From contig OX419755.1 in the NCBI GenBank assembly GCA_948567375.1, positions 9,739,001-9,803,000 of the forward strand: a stretch of 64,000 bases of DNA. The letters are read 5' to 3'. The stretch is from Lunularia cruciata. Its lineage: Eukaryota > Streptophyta > Marchantiopsida > Lunulariales > Lunulariaceae. A program made the position numbers and the translations under genes. Numbering within the stretch: position 1 is the first letter of the stretch; the number at the start of each line of letters is the position of its first letter. Under the pieces are notes generated by a model, which had not been told where the DNA came from, did not search any database, and was given only the letters and a program-made list of their open reading frames with translations. Positions 22,147-31,795 of the stretch are shown piece by piece.

Positions 22147-25029
22147 CTACCTACTAGCATAAGCTATTGGATGATCATGCCCATCTTGGTCTAATTGACT
22201 AAGAGTGCATCCTATAGCTACATTAGAAGCATCAGTGTAGAGGATGAAAGGTTTACTCCAATCAGGTTTAGCAAGAATTGGAGCTACAACAAGGGATTGC
22301 TTGAGCTCCTCAAAAGCTTTGAGAGCCTCCTTATCTTCCAAAATCACCATGTAATCTACACCCTTCTTCATGTAGATGGTCAATGCATAAGCCTTGTTGG
22401 AAAATGAGAAGATGAACCTCCTATAGTACCCAACCATCCCCAAGAATTGGCGTAACTTTGTCAAGCTTGAAGGGAATGGAAGGTCTGAGATTTTCCTCAC
22501 CTTCTCAGGATCAACTGCTATTCCATCCTTGGAGATGATATGCCCCAAAAGTAGACCTTCTTCACATCCAAAAATGCACTTCTCTAGGTTGAGTGATGCA
22601 TTTGCCTCATCCAAGCGTTGCAAGACTTTGATTAGGTGCTCAAAGTGCTCCTCCTTGCTCCCATAGACACAAAAGTCATCAATGAAATCTCTCACAAATT
22701 TCCCAATGAAAGGTTCAAATACCTTGTTCATGAACTGTTGGAATTCGGCTGGAGCATTGCAAAGCCCAAAAGGCATGACCTTGAAAGCGTAAGTTCCCCA
22801 AGGTGTGGTGAATGTGGTGAGTTGTTGATGCTCTGGTGCAATCTTGATTTGGTTATATCCACTATAACCATCTCCAAAACTGTACCTCTCATGACCTGCA
22901 ACCTCCTCCAAGATCTCATCAATGAATGGCAATGGGTAGTAGTCCTTCTTGGTAATAGCATTGAGCTTCTTGTAATCCACACATACCCGAAGCTTGCCAT
23001 TCTCTTTCTTCACAATGACAATTGGAGACACCCATTCTGAATTCTCCACCTCAAAGATAAATCCAACCTCCTTGAGCTTATCAATCTCCTCCTTCACAAC
23101 CAAAGATATTGGTGGGCTAATGCGACGTTGCTTTTGGCGGATTGGTCTTGCATGTGACTCCACCTCTATCTTGTGCTCCTCCAAGGTGACTTCCTTCAAA
23201 TCCTTGTAACTAAAAGCAAACACATGGATGAACTTGCGGAAAATCTCCTCAAATCTCACCTTCTCCTCCTTGGTAACATTTGGGCCATACTTGAGGGTAG
23301 ATAACCTTCTCTCTACCTCCTCAAGTGTCAATGGTGATTTATCTGGGTCCTTCAAAACCTTTGGCTTAGGTGCAAAATCCATAGCACACAAAGGATACAC
23401 ATCTGAATCAGATTCAGATTCATCCTCCTCCGTGGAAGTCTCCTCTTCCATGATTGTGTCCACACCTAAAGCTCCTTCTTCAGAATCTGATTCCCAATAA
23501 TCAGAAGATGGTGTATCTGAATGTGAAGTGTTGGTGGTGTTAGTCACAGGAACTGTGACTCTATGGTTTGATGGCCCAATCCTCAAGTACTCTTTGTGCC
23601 ATCGATCAGTTGTGCGTGCTGCTCTCAACCATGGCCTCCCAAGAAGTAAATCATAGCTTGAATCCTTCAAGACTTGGAAAGTCATGAGATTTTGAACTCC
23701 CATAACTGAAACTACCACCTTATCCATCACCCCTACTGGTCGAACTTGTTGCTTGTTTGCCATGCTCACCACAAATGTTGAAGGTCTTGAGGGTATCATA
23801 CCCAACTTCTTCATCAACCTTTCTGACATGGCATTCACTGCTGATCCTCCATCAACCAATGCATCCTTGATGTTGTGACCATTCACTCTCACATCAATCT
23901 TGGAGGCATATTCACAAGCTTCCCATGGTGCTGGCTTGGCATCCACCACCTCCATTGATACTGGAACTTTTGCCTTCTTCTTCTTCTTGCTCCTTGTAGA
24001 ACTCAAACCACCTCTAAGCTCCTTTCTCAAGGTAGGGTTCAAAGCAATTAATTGGCCCACTGTGATGTTAGCCTTGTGACTACCAACATCCTCCACCACA
24101 TTGTAGTTCCATTGTTGCTTTGAGATCAAGAAGTCCTCCATCCCCAACTTCTTCCTTGGAGTCTTTGTTGTTGATGGTGTTGAGGTGCGAGTGCTCCTAG
24201 TAGACATAGGAGTATCCTTGCTTGAAGTAAATCCTTGAGAAGAGTGAACATCCTCTGCAAAACGAGCTCTCTTCTTCTCTTGTGCCAAAAGCTCCAAATT
24301 AAGACCCTTGGAGTTTGAGCACTCTCCCTTCTCATACTTGCTCTCAACCACATCTATGGATGCTATCCCCTTACCTTTGTTGGGATTAGGAGCCACTTGG
24401 GTTTCACTACCTCCCTCTTTCCCTCTATTGGCTCCCTCATAACCCCTTCCTCCATGGTAAGTGGAATTTGGGCAATTCCTTTGGATATGGCCTCTTCCTC
24501 CACAACCAAAACAATTTCTATCATTGAAATTGTTGGCTGGTTGGCCTCCTCTATATGGATAGTTTCCATAACTCCTAGGCCCTCTCCCTACATTCTGATC
24601 CACCTCTCTCTTCTCCCATAGTTGCACCACATTGATCTTGAGATCCGCAAGTTGTTCTGTGATGGTTTGAAGTGGATCTTTTGGTGGAGGTGCAAGAACT
24701 GGAGCAACTACTACTTGTGGTGCAACCCTTGTCACCAAAGTATCAGAAGTTCCACCATACTTGTAGCCTTGAGGAGGATGCACAACCTCCTTCACCACCA
24801 AATCACTCTCATCCCCTTCCAAACTCTCCTCCATACGAATTGTGATCTTGATAGCTTCAACCTTGGAAGAAGGTTTCTCATATCTCACCTTGCTTCTAAT
24901 TTGTGGTCTCAATCCTCCCACAAAATTCTTGGTGAGCATGGCCCCTATGCCAATCATTGTAGTCTCCACATCATCCCCACCCTTCCTCAACACGAAATTT
25001 GGACTCCAACTTTTCCACTCTTTCCACAT
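22147..25029 (-). CDS. Gag (C-terminal part)-protease-RT-RNase H (start) of element B, 960-residue open frame
   Basis: Residue positions are from the first Met of the open stretch. The CCHC zinc knuckle CFGCGGRGHIQRNC is at 173-186. The protease active site LVDGGSAVNAM is at 391-401, with D-G-G as in many Tat/Athila-like elements, and LLLGRPWL is at 461-468. An acidic linker lies at 515-545. The RT has VCVDYKKLNAITKKDYYPLP at 682-701, YSGYNQIKI at about 722-730 and the FIDD active site at 782-785. RNase H begins LYTDAS near 937. It ends at a TAG inside RNase H. The first Met is not the true start: it lies in a frame shifted from the N-terminal gag at 25351-24971, probably by a one-base indel. 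It would supply reverse transcription functions if suppressed or complemented. Confidence 0.9.
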   Translation of the reverse strand: MWKEWKSWSPNFVLRKGGDDVETTMIGIGAMLTKNFVGGLRPQIRSKVRYEKPSSKVEAIKITIRMEESLEGDESDLVVKEVVHPPQGYKYGGTSDTLVTRVAPQVVVAPVLAPPPKDPLQTITEQLADLKINVVQLWEKREVDQNVGRGPRSYGNYPYRGGQPANNFNDRNCFGCGGRGHIQRNCPNSTYHGGRGYEGANRGKEGGSETQVAPNPNKGKGIASIDVVESKYEKGECSNSKGLNLELLAQEKKRARFAEDVHSSQGFTSSKDTPMSTRSTRTSTPSTTKTPRKKLGMEDFLISKQQWNYNVVEDVGSHKANITVGQLIALNPTLRKELRGGLSSTRSKKKKKAKVPVSMEVVDAKPAPWEACEYASKIDVRVNGHNIKDALVDGGSAVNAMSERLMKKLGMIPSRPSTFVVSMANKQQVRPVGVMDKVVVSVMGVQNLMTFQVLKDSSYDLLLGRPWLRAARTTDRWHKEYLRIGPSNHRVTVPVTNTTNTSHSDTPSSDYWESDSEEGALGVDTIMEEETSTEEDESESDSDVYPLCAMDFAPKPKVLKDPDKSPLTLEEVERRLSTLKYGPNVTKEEKVRFEEIFRKFIHVFAFSYKDLKEVTLEEHKIEVESHARPIRQKQRRISPPISLVVKEEIDKLKEVGFIFEVENSEWVSPIVIVKKENGKLRVCVDYKKLNAITKKDYYPLPFIDEILEEVAGHERYSFGDGYSGYNQIKIAPEHQQLTTFTTPWGTYAFKVMPFGLCNAPAEFQQFMNKVFEPFIGKFVRDFIDDFCVYGSKEEHFEHLIKVLQRLDEANASLNLEKCIFGCEEGLLLGHIISKDGIAVDPEKVRKISDLPFPSSLTKLRQFLGMVGYYRRFIFSFSNKAYALTIYMKKGVDYMVILEDKEALKAFEELKQSLVVAPILAKPDWSKPFILYTDASNVAIGCTLSQLDQDGHDHPIAYASR

Positions 25030-25351
25030 AGACCCTCACTTTCTCTCCATCTCCTTGCTTGAGAAATGTAACCTCACTCATCAATCTCTCATAACTCTCA
25101 TCAGGAAGAAAGTTCTCAATGAGTGCTGAAGTCAAAGTCTCCCAAGACTCCTCTTCCCCCTCTCTCTTCTCTCTCTTTTGGTATTCTGACTCATACCATG
25201 TAAGTGCTTCATCCTCAAAGAAATCTGGTAATAATGAGGCCCACTCATTCTTCCTCCTCTCATTGTTTCCTATGCAAGCTCTCTTGAAGTCTCTCACAAA
25301 GGCCTCCACATCTTCTCCATCCTTGCCAAAGAAAACCGGAAGTTTCCCCAT
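24971..25351 (-). pseudogene. N-terminal gag of element B
   Basis: Starts MGKLPVFFGKDGEDVEAFVR and has the gag capsid-type region ASLLPDFFEDEALTWYES and LIENFLPDESYERLMSE. It overlaps the next frame by about 59 bp and ends at a stop in a different frame. The DNA just past the overlap continues the gag similarity in the other frame (GGDDVETTMIG), so an indel at about 24975-25029 split gag. The break is in mid-gag, before the zinc knuckle, so it is not a normal programmed gag-pol shift site. Confidence 0.8.
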
Positions 25352-25586
25352 CTTAACCCCTCACTATCTTTCTTTTCTCTCAAATTTTTTTTCCTCTTTT
25401 CTTTTCTCTCACTCTATTACTAATAGAGTATATACATGACTAACACCATCTGAGAATAATCCACTCTAGGGAACACAAAAGGTTGAGGTTGCTCCAAGAT
25501 TTCTATAGCAACATCAAATCCTAGAGTGCAAATTAATCTAACTCTCATGGATAGTTTATCCATAAGTTGAAAGATTATCTCCATCA

Positions 25587-26084
25587 CTAATCTTGAGAAC
25601 TAGCTGATGAAGGTGGTAGTATTTCTGTAGCTGTACTAAGACTCTCTCCAAGATCCTTCACCAAAGTTTCCAAAAGTGCTTTTACTCCACTACACTCATG
25701 TCTTTTTGGAAGTCCTTCAACTCCACAAACCTCACACAACTCCTTGGTCTTAGATCTTCTCCCTCCCAATCTTGGTGAAGAAGGTCCAACATGCAAACCC
25801 AAGTCAAGTAAGCCTCTCCTTTCCCTCAATCTCTTGCTCTCAAAGGTCAATGGACATGAACTTGCCTTATGTCCCTTCTCTCCACATAGAAAGCACTTAG
25901 ACTCACTCTTTCCTCCAAGTGGTGTAGGTTTTTGGATCCTCTCAACACTCTCTTCAAATTCTATTGTAAACTCTCTTTTCCTCAAATCCACCCCTACAAT
26001 CACCTCAAACCCTTGGGGAACCTTGCATAATCTCAATTTCCACTCTTGATGACCCTCCATGTTCCCCAAGATGAATCTAAACAC
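25587..26084 (-). CDS. Extra reading frame upstream of gag in element B, with a CCHC zinc knuckle
   Basis: A 165-residue open frame lies between the primer site and gag on the element's coding strand. It has a basic N-terminus (EGHQEWKLRLCKVPQGFEV), then CFLCGEKGHKASSC (CX2CX4HX4C, about residues 64-77), then a second Cys-rich site CEVCGVEGLPKRHEC (about 117-131), and ends in a Ser-rich tail. It is separate from gag, about 235 bp upstream of it. I do not recognise the family. A nucleic-acid-binding accessory protein is an inference from the knuckle. Alternatively it could be the remnant of a captured gene. Confidence 0.6.
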   Translation of the reverse strand: MFRFILGNMEGHQEWKLRLCKVPQGFEVIVGVDLRKREFTIEFEESVERIQKPTPLGGKSESKCFLCGEKGHKASSCPLTFESKRLRERRGLLDLGLHVGPSSPRLGGRRSKTKELCEVCGVEGLPKRHECSGVKALLETLVKDLGESLSTATEILPPSSASSQD

Positions 26085-26896
26085 TCAAACATGCTTTTTG
26101 TTGATCTCAAACTTCTCATGCATGAGATCTCCACTCTGCAGAATTGACCCTTCCTCACAATGTCACTCAAATCTCCCAACCAATATGTCACAGTCCTTTG
26201 AAATTTTTCACACTTGATCACAACTCCAGGGCATCCCTCCCTGCAAAATTTCAGATCTTTTCATCGAGCCATTTGGCCTAGACATCTTTCTATTCAGCAC
26301 CCATATTCCAGATTTGGTTTGAAAACCACCCCCCTCACTTCAAAAACTCATAACGCCACGCGCAAAAACGATCTCTCTCTAATTTTTGTGGCAGCAGGTA
26401 AGATACAATGCACTTAATTTTCTTGGAAATTTTCATGACAATTCACTGAAAATTGAAGAAATGGCGGACTCTGTACAATTTTCCAGAGAGCATGCAGTTG
26501 CGGGAGCACTTTACCCTATCAACTTTCAAAAATTCTAGCCCAGTGCGCATAGAAACTCTCTCAATAATTTTAAGTGTGCTAACTGAAAGATAACCCAAGC
26601 TATCATGTGTAGAAATCTCAAGTCCAGATCTCAAACTTGAGATTTTGCCCAAAATCACCTTAATCCCCAAAATCTGCAATCCACCTCACACAATCTCTCC
26701 AATTCCTCTCATGTGTACAAGATGTACAGAATCACCTCAAAGACATCATAATGAATTACAGGGTATACAAATGGATCTTGGTTCTCTAACATAAGTTCAG
26801 CCCTCTCCTCTCCTAATGTTCTCTCCAAGTGAGCTCTCATAGCCTCCTTCTGCCTAATGTAGAATTGGACGCGGAACATTATCTTGCCTTCTAGAG
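26085..26896 (-). other. Untranslated leader of element B
   Basis: About 810 bp between the primer site and the extra reading frame. Short open stretches are present but nothing is recognised. It is A/T-rich with no obvious repeat. Confidence 0.5.
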
Positions 26897-26920
26897 AGGT
26901 CCCGGCAACAGAACTAAAAA
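26897..26920 (-). other. Primer binding site region of element B
   Basis: Directly after the 5' LTR the minus strand reads TTTTTAGTTCTGTTGCCGGG. The GTTGCCGGG part matches the 3' region of Asp tRNA as used by many Tat/Athila-type elements; the first bases diverge. The tRNA assignment is tentative. Confidence 0.5.
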
Positions 26921-27599
26921 TGTGGGCCGGCCTGTCTCTCACTCAGGATGAACCTCTGATGGCTATTATGGTAGCGCACCATGGACTAAGAAGGCAAGGA
27001 ACCCCAACTCCATCATACTCCTCCAAGGCTAACACTCCAAGACTCAAGACATTGCTCACTAGAGAACTCAATGAGAGAGAGATAGTTGCAAATGAAAGGA
27101 TGATGAGTACCTCCTCACCCCTTGTTTATATACTTGTGAAATAGTTACGTACCAAAGTTACTAATTACCGTAGTAACTCAAGTTACTAGACTAAAAGTCA
27201 AGTAAAGTCAAAAAGTAGAAAGGAATATCCATTCACATGAGCATATTCCCCTTATCTTGACCCAACCACTAAAGCAAGGATTCCTTCACATGGGCTATCC
27301 TTGGACTAAAGAAGAATCCAAAACAAAAAGGCTTGCGGGCCCAAGAGTTCTCAACTCTTTCCCCAAAGCCAAACACCTAGGAATAATACCAAGTCAACAC
27401 ACTAAAATCCAAAATAGTGGTGCTCATCTTTTCTACTTCCTCTAAAGTAAGGTCCCATCTATCTTAGCTATGACTAACTTTAGCTAACCATGACTAATAT
27501 AGAACCATCCTTTATCTCTATATAAATAATATCTCTTAAGTACTTGTAATACCAAGCTAAATATCACAATACCACACACATGCACAAATGGGTGTTACA
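26921..27599 (-). repeat. 5' LTR of element B
   Basis: 679 bp partner of 19803-20481 with about three differences. It is followed on the right by GGACAGAG, the interrupted RT sequence of chromovirus A, and on the left by the primer site. Confidence 0.93.
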
Positions 27600-28645
27600 G
27601 GACAGAGGCAGAACACGTGAATCATGTGTGAGAAGTCCTAAGACGACTACGACAATGGAAATTTTACTGCAAGAAGTCAAAGTGTGCTTTTTGGCAGGAG
27701 GTTACCTTCTTGGGTCATAAGATCTCATCAGAAGGGATCAAGATGGAAGAAGAGAAGATCAAGGCCATTACTGATTGGCCTACCCCGAAGGATGCTACCG
27801 AAGTACGAGCATTCAATGGATTGGCCAGTTTTTACCGACGGTTCATCCACTATTATGCTCACGTGGCTGCACCATTGATTGACCTCTTGGGAAAGAGCTT
27901 GAGCTTCCAATGGACCACCAAGCATGAAGAAGCATTCCAGAAGTTAAAGCATATGGTGTCTTCAAGACCTATTCTTCAACCATATGATCCTCAACTACCT
28001 TGTGTGGTTGATTTTGATGCTTCTAACTTTGCAATTGGAGCTGTGTTGCAACAAGAATTTCCAGATGGACTACATCCTATCGCCTTTGTGTCTTGCCGAC
28101 TAAATATAGCTGAAAGAAATTACTCTGCTCAAGATCGGAAACAACTTGCAATGGTATATGCCACCAAGGTATGGAGACATTATCTCTTGGGGAAGCAAGT
28201 GATCATGCAAACTGATCATAAGCCATTGTTGCAGACCTTACACTTGGAGCACATGAAGAGTCGGCATCATCGATGGGAAGAGCAACTCCAATTGTTTGAC
28301 ATCAAACTTGAGTGCAAACCAGGTCCGTTCCATGTCATCCCCGATGCTCTATCACGACGACCTGATTTGAAGGATCTTCCTCCCATTGACCCTAAGGTCC
28401 ATAATGAGTTTCAATCAGCTCTACAACAAGATCCCTTCTTCCAAATGGCACACGGTCGTCTGACAGCACATGACAAGGAGTACAACACCTTCTCCTTCAA
28501 GGAAGGGCTCTTATTCCATGTGGACCAGATCTATGTTCCAGCCAAAGGTGATCTTCGACTTGTGCGCCTTCAAGAAGCCCATGATTTACCAATAGCTGGT
28601 CACATGGGAGTGGACAAGACCTTGGGCACCGTCCAACGCCAATAG
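27600..28645 (+). pseudogene. RT thumb, RNase H and integrase zinc finger of chromovirus A
   Basis: Continues the pol frame after element B. It has FLGHKISSEGIKMEEEKIKA (thumb, about 27705), FNGLASFYRRFIHYYAHVA, CVVDFDASNFAIGAVLQQE (first RNase H Asp, about 28000), QTDHKPLLQTLHLEHMKSRH, and HVIPDALSRRPDL at the RNase H end. Then comes the integrase finger start HDLPIAGHMGVDKTLGTVQR, ending at a TAG at about 28643. A TGA also breaks the first 100 bp. Confidence 0.9.
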
Positions 28646-29865
28646 TGGTGGCCCAACATGACACGAGATGTTTGAGACTTTGTCCGATCATGTGAGAGTT
28701 GCCAATGGAATAAGGCCAGCAACCAGAATCCGAGTGGACTCCTTCAACCACTCGCCATCCCATCCACTCGCTGGGAGCATGTGAGCTTGGATCTCATCAC
28801 ATCCTTGCCAAGGACAAAACAAGGACACACTACAATCGTGGTGTTTGTGGATAAGCTTAGTAAGCAAATCCACTTGGCACCAACCTATGACACCGTGGAT
28901 GCTCCAACCCTAGCACAAATCTACTTTGACAATGTCTTCAAGCATCATGGGATGCCACGTGTACTCATCTCTGACCGTGATCCTCGATTTACCGGGAAGT
29001 TTTGGCAAGCACTCTTCCAGATACTTGGCACCAAGCTTGCTTTGTCCATGGCCTATCATCCTCAAACTGATGGACAAACCGAATGTGCAAATCGTACATT
29101 GGAGGATACGTTGCGGACCTTTGTCAATGTCCACCATACCAATTGGGACGAATGTCTTGCAGTTGCGGAATTTGCCTACAACAATTCCAAACAGGCAAGC
29201 ACCGGATTTTCTCTCTTCTTTCTCAATTTTGGCCAAGATCCACTTGTTCCAGATTCTCTTCTTGCTCCCCCTCCATCTCAGGTTCCTCATACTTCCACAT
29301 TCTTGACCACTATATCCCAATCGCTCCAACAAGCCAAGTCTCACCTCCTTGTTGCTCAGAATTGCCAAAAACAAAATGCGGACCACCATCGTCGTGATCT
29401 CACCTTTGAAGTTGGTGATAAAGTCATGCTATCCTCCAGTAACCTCCCTCTCCCACTTGATACCCAAGTTCGTAAACTCGCCCCTAACTGGATAGGACCC
29501 TTTGATATCACCCAAATTGTCTCTCTTGTTGCTTATCAACTTGCCTTACCTTGTCACATGCGTATCCATCCTGTCTTTCATGTTTCCAAGTTGAAACACT
29601 TTGTTCCTAACCCCTCTTCCTTTTCCTCTCGAGTCCAACCTCCCCCTCTTTTTGTCCCTATCAATGATCATGAGGAGTACGAAGTTGATTGTATTCTTGC
29701 ACGTCGCCATATCCAACGAGGCCGTCGCCAATATACGGAGTACAAGGTCCTTTGGAAAGGGTATCCCCTTCACGATGCCACTTAGGAACCTCTTTCTCAC
29801 CTCCAGAATGCACAGACAGCCATCCAAGAATTTGAAGCTTCACTGGCGACGAGGACGTCACCAAC
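28646..29865 (+). pseudogene. Integrase core, C-terminal domain and chromodomain of chromovirus A
   Basis: SCESCQWNKAS ends the zinc finger (about 28690). The core shows SLDLITSLPRT and VVFVDKLSKQIHLAP (first Asp), VLISDRDPRFTGKFW (second Asp) and HPQTDGQTECANRTLED (Glu). The C-terminal domain has LRKLAPNWIGPF-like and HPVFHVSKLK segments. At 29670-29800 there is a chromodomain: YEVDCILARRHIQRGRRQ then TEYKVLWKGYPLHDAT, with a TAG replacing the usual Trp after it. Chromodomains in chromoviruses direct integration toward particular chromatin. The 28781-29785 stretch is fully open. Confidence 0.92.
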
Positions 29866-29868
29866 TAG

Positions 29869-29881
29869 CGGCGGGGGAATA
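29869..29881 (+). other. Polypurine tract of chromovirus A
   Basis: GCGGCGGGGGAATA directly precedes the 3' LTR start TGTAACAAT; A2 has GCGGCAGGGGAATA at the same place. Confidence 0.8.
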
Positions 29882-30291
29882 TGTAACAATATGGAGTTCA
29901 GCGACAAAGTTAGTCGGGCTCACGAAGTAGCACATAAGACAAATTAGCCTAGAATATTCCGGAAGTATCTAGGAAGCTTCCTGGGAAGCTTCCCAATTAG
30001 CTTAGCTTGCACCTTAAGTAAGTAGCTTCTAGAAGCTTCCAACTAGCTTAGCTTGCACGCCAAGTAGGCGGCTTCTAGAAGGAAGCTTCTTGAGAAGCTT
30101 CCTAGTTAACTTGGCTTACACTTCAAGAAAGCAGCTCAAGGAAGCTTCTTGAGAAGCTTCAAGGGTCTTGTATGCTACCTATAAATACCAAAGCCGAAGC
30201 TCATGCTAGGCATTCGGAGTTTTCCCTCATTCAAGTGTCCCAATGTGAGTTTCCATTCTCCTATTTCTCTCCTCGGTTTCGGTCTTTTACA
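29882..30291 (+). repeat. 3' LTR of chromovirus A
   Basis: 410 bp, matching 16890-17313 except about eleven substitutions, ten of them transitions, and loss of one 14 bp unit (GAAGGAAGCTTCTA). It still carries GAAGCTTC units and CTATAAATAC at about 30179-30188. It is followed by the CCTCA target duplication and then D LTR sequence. Confidence 0.92.
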
Positions 30292-30517
30292 CCTCAACTC
30301 AAAACACACCCGTCTCTCCACTCGCCCTCATCTTTATTCATCTAAGCCCTCAAACATGATAAGATTGTAACCCACATGGTCAATCATATATATGTACATA
30401 GACGGCTCACATGGTAACATCTCATCCATTGGATCTAGCATACAACCTACTCCACTAACATGGAGATAAACTATGATAAGTCACTTTTTTACGGCTTACG
30501 CAAACCACAACACAACA

Positions 30518-30706
30518 TCCACCCCCTCTAAACCTGTGCATCCTCCGGTATGCACCAAATGATCAGACTATACATTGTAGTCGGATTCATACTACCTCCC
30601 CATCTGATTGATGAGACTCATCATCCTCCAATAATAGATCCTCATCTTGGAATTGAAAGAGATCCAACTCTTTGTTGACTTCGTCCATGGTCCAATTTCC
30701 TTCTCG
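30518..30706 (-). other. 3' non-coding end and polypurine tract of element D
   Basis: The minus strand reads GGTTTAGAGGGGGTGGA (30534-30518) directly before the LTR start TGTTGTGTTGTGG. This identifies 14901-30517 as the 3' LTR of D. The rest, to 30706, follows the integrase stop. Confidence 0.75.
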
Positions 30707-31795
30707 CTATTTGAAGAGCTTGACACGCTTGCCAACAACTGGAACCTTGAGTTTGCATCCATCCAACTCTTGAAGAGAATAAGTAGCATTATCCAACACT
30801 CTTACAACCACATACGGTCCAAACCAACACTTTGAGAATTTTCTCATAACTCCATGCTGGTTATCTAGACTACTATCATAGACTAGTACCCAATCTCCTT
30901 CTCTAACATCTCTTGGCCTCAAGCAGTGGCGTTTGTCAAATCTGTCCTTGTTCCCAAGGCGTGCTTTCTTAAGCCTCTCAATTGCTAACTCCACATCCTC
31001 TGACCTTTTCTCCAATTGGCGAATCTTGAGTGCTGGAAGCTCCTCCCTAGATATGTGATCTTCCCAAGGTAGGACACTCCAAGTGAGTATTTGCTCCTCA
31101 ATTGGCATAATTGGTTTCTGCCCATGTATCAACTCCGTGGGCATGTAACCAGTAACTGAACTATGAGTGGTGCGATCTGCCCATAGAGCAAAAGGTAAAA
31201 GCCTTGGCCACTCTTTCACTCTCCCTTGGCATGCTTTCACAATGGCTTTCACAATGGGCGGATGACCTTGCTCACTCTTGGCATTTCCCTCTGGGTTGTA
31301 AGCAATTGTAAGAGCCAATTTGACACCACACCTCTCAAAGAAAGCCTTGGCTTCTTGTGTATTCAGCTCTCCTTGATCTGCTGTAATTTTTCCCACACAC
31401 CCGTATCTACAAACCACGTCCTCCAACAGAAATCTGCAAATTCCCTCACTGGTTTTGGTCCTCAAGGCTCGTCCTTCCACCTGGTTAGACAAATCCTCTT
31501 GTGCCAAAACCAAGTACCGCATCTGCCATATCCCGACCGGCATAGTAACCAGATCCAGCACCCACTTGAAATGCATTGCAAGCAGATAGGTAGGATGTAA
31601 TCCATCTCTATGTCGAATATCTAAGTATGTTTGGCAGATTTTACACGTCTCCACAAACCAAACTACATTTCTGTACATATTACGCCAATACCTTTCCTTC
31701 AGTTTAGTAAAGTTAGCATAAATACCCCTATGTCCAGCCCACAAGCTCTCATGGAATTCTTTGATCAGTAGCTCCCTTGTCTCCACCTTGCACAC
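30707..31795 (-). CDS. Integrase of element D, 362-residue open frame
   Basis: The HHCC finger is present: LIKEFHESLWAGHRG (residues about 8-22) and CKICQTY (about 52-58). The core has LVLAQEDLSNQVEGRA, where Glu-Asp replaces the usual Thr-Asp, KITADQGELNTQEA with the second Asp, and AYNPEGNAKSEQGHPPIV with the Glu. The C-terminal domain has NKDRFDKRHCLRP, GDWVLVYDSSLDNQ and CWFGPYVVVRVLDNATY. No chromodomain follows. The frame is uninterrupted although the rest of D is decayed. The N-G-K/A-S-E-x-GH signature differs from that of A, B and C, marking a distinct gypsy lineage. Confidence 0.88.
   Translation of the reverse strand: MCKVETRELLIKEFHESLWAGHRGIYANFTKLKERYWRNMYRNVVWFVETCKICQTYLDIRHRDGLHPTYLLAMHFKWVLDLVTMPVGIWQMRYLVLAQEDLSNQVEGRALRTKTSEGICRFLLEDVVCRYGCVGKITADQGELNTQEAKAFFERCGVKLALTIAYNPEGNAKSEQGHPPIVKAIVKACQGRVKEWPRLLPFALWADRTTHSSVTGYMPTELIHGQKPIMPIEEQILTWSVLPWEDHISREELPALKIRQLEKRSEDVELAIERLKKARLGNKDRFDKRHCLRPRDVREGDWVLVYDSSLDNQHGVMRKFSKCWFGPYVVVRVLDNATYSLQELDGCKLKVPVVGKRVKLFK

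Larger units (their letters stand above)
19803..27599 (-). mobile_element. Element B: young Ty3/gypsy element inserted in the RT of chromovirus A
   Basis: Minus strand order: 5' LTR 27599-26921, Asp-tRNA-like primer site, leader with an extra zinc-knuckle frame (26084-25587), gag-protease-RT-RNase H-integrase (25351-20731), polypurine tract, 3' LTR 20481-19803. GGAC flanks both sides (5 bp AGGAC if the terminal base is shared); A2 shows the empty site at about 51265. The LTRs are both 679 bp and differ at about three positions by eye, so the insertion is recent compared with the others here. Confidence 0.93.
16890..30291 (+). mobile_element. Chromovirus A (Ty3/gypsy with chromodomain), interrupted by element B
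   Basis: Plus strand: 5' LTR 16890-17313, initiator-Met primer site, gag, protease, RT to 19802, insertion of B (19803-27599), rest of RT, RNase H, integrase and chromodomain to about 29860, polypurine tract, 3' LTR 29882-30291. It has a perfect 5 bp target duplication. The coding region has scattered stops; the LTRs differ at about eleven positions plus one 14 bp indel by hand count. The second copy, A2, at 48351-53984 lacks B and shows the uninterrupted site. Confidence 0.93.
14901..30517 (-). repeat. 3' LTR of element D, split by chromovirus A
   Basis: The LTR sequence is 14901-16889 plus 30297-30517, together about 2.2 kb, matching 2866-5095 and the 5' LTR of D. The break at 16889/30297 is the A insertion, with CCTCA duplicated. 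Bases 14901-16889 contain no coding region I can recognise. The polypurine tract on the right marks it as the 3' LTR. Confidence 0.85.

Noticed and set aside
24971-25029. Programmed gag-pol frameshift in element B
   Set aside because: The frame change falls inside gag before its zinc knuckle, not at a gag-pol boundary, and no slippery site was evident; a one-base indel is the simpler explanation.
30292-30517. An independent repeat fragment to the right of chromovirus A
   Set aside because: It is the displaced end of the D 3' LTR; the CCTCA duplication and the D LTR at about 43905 show continuity with 16889.
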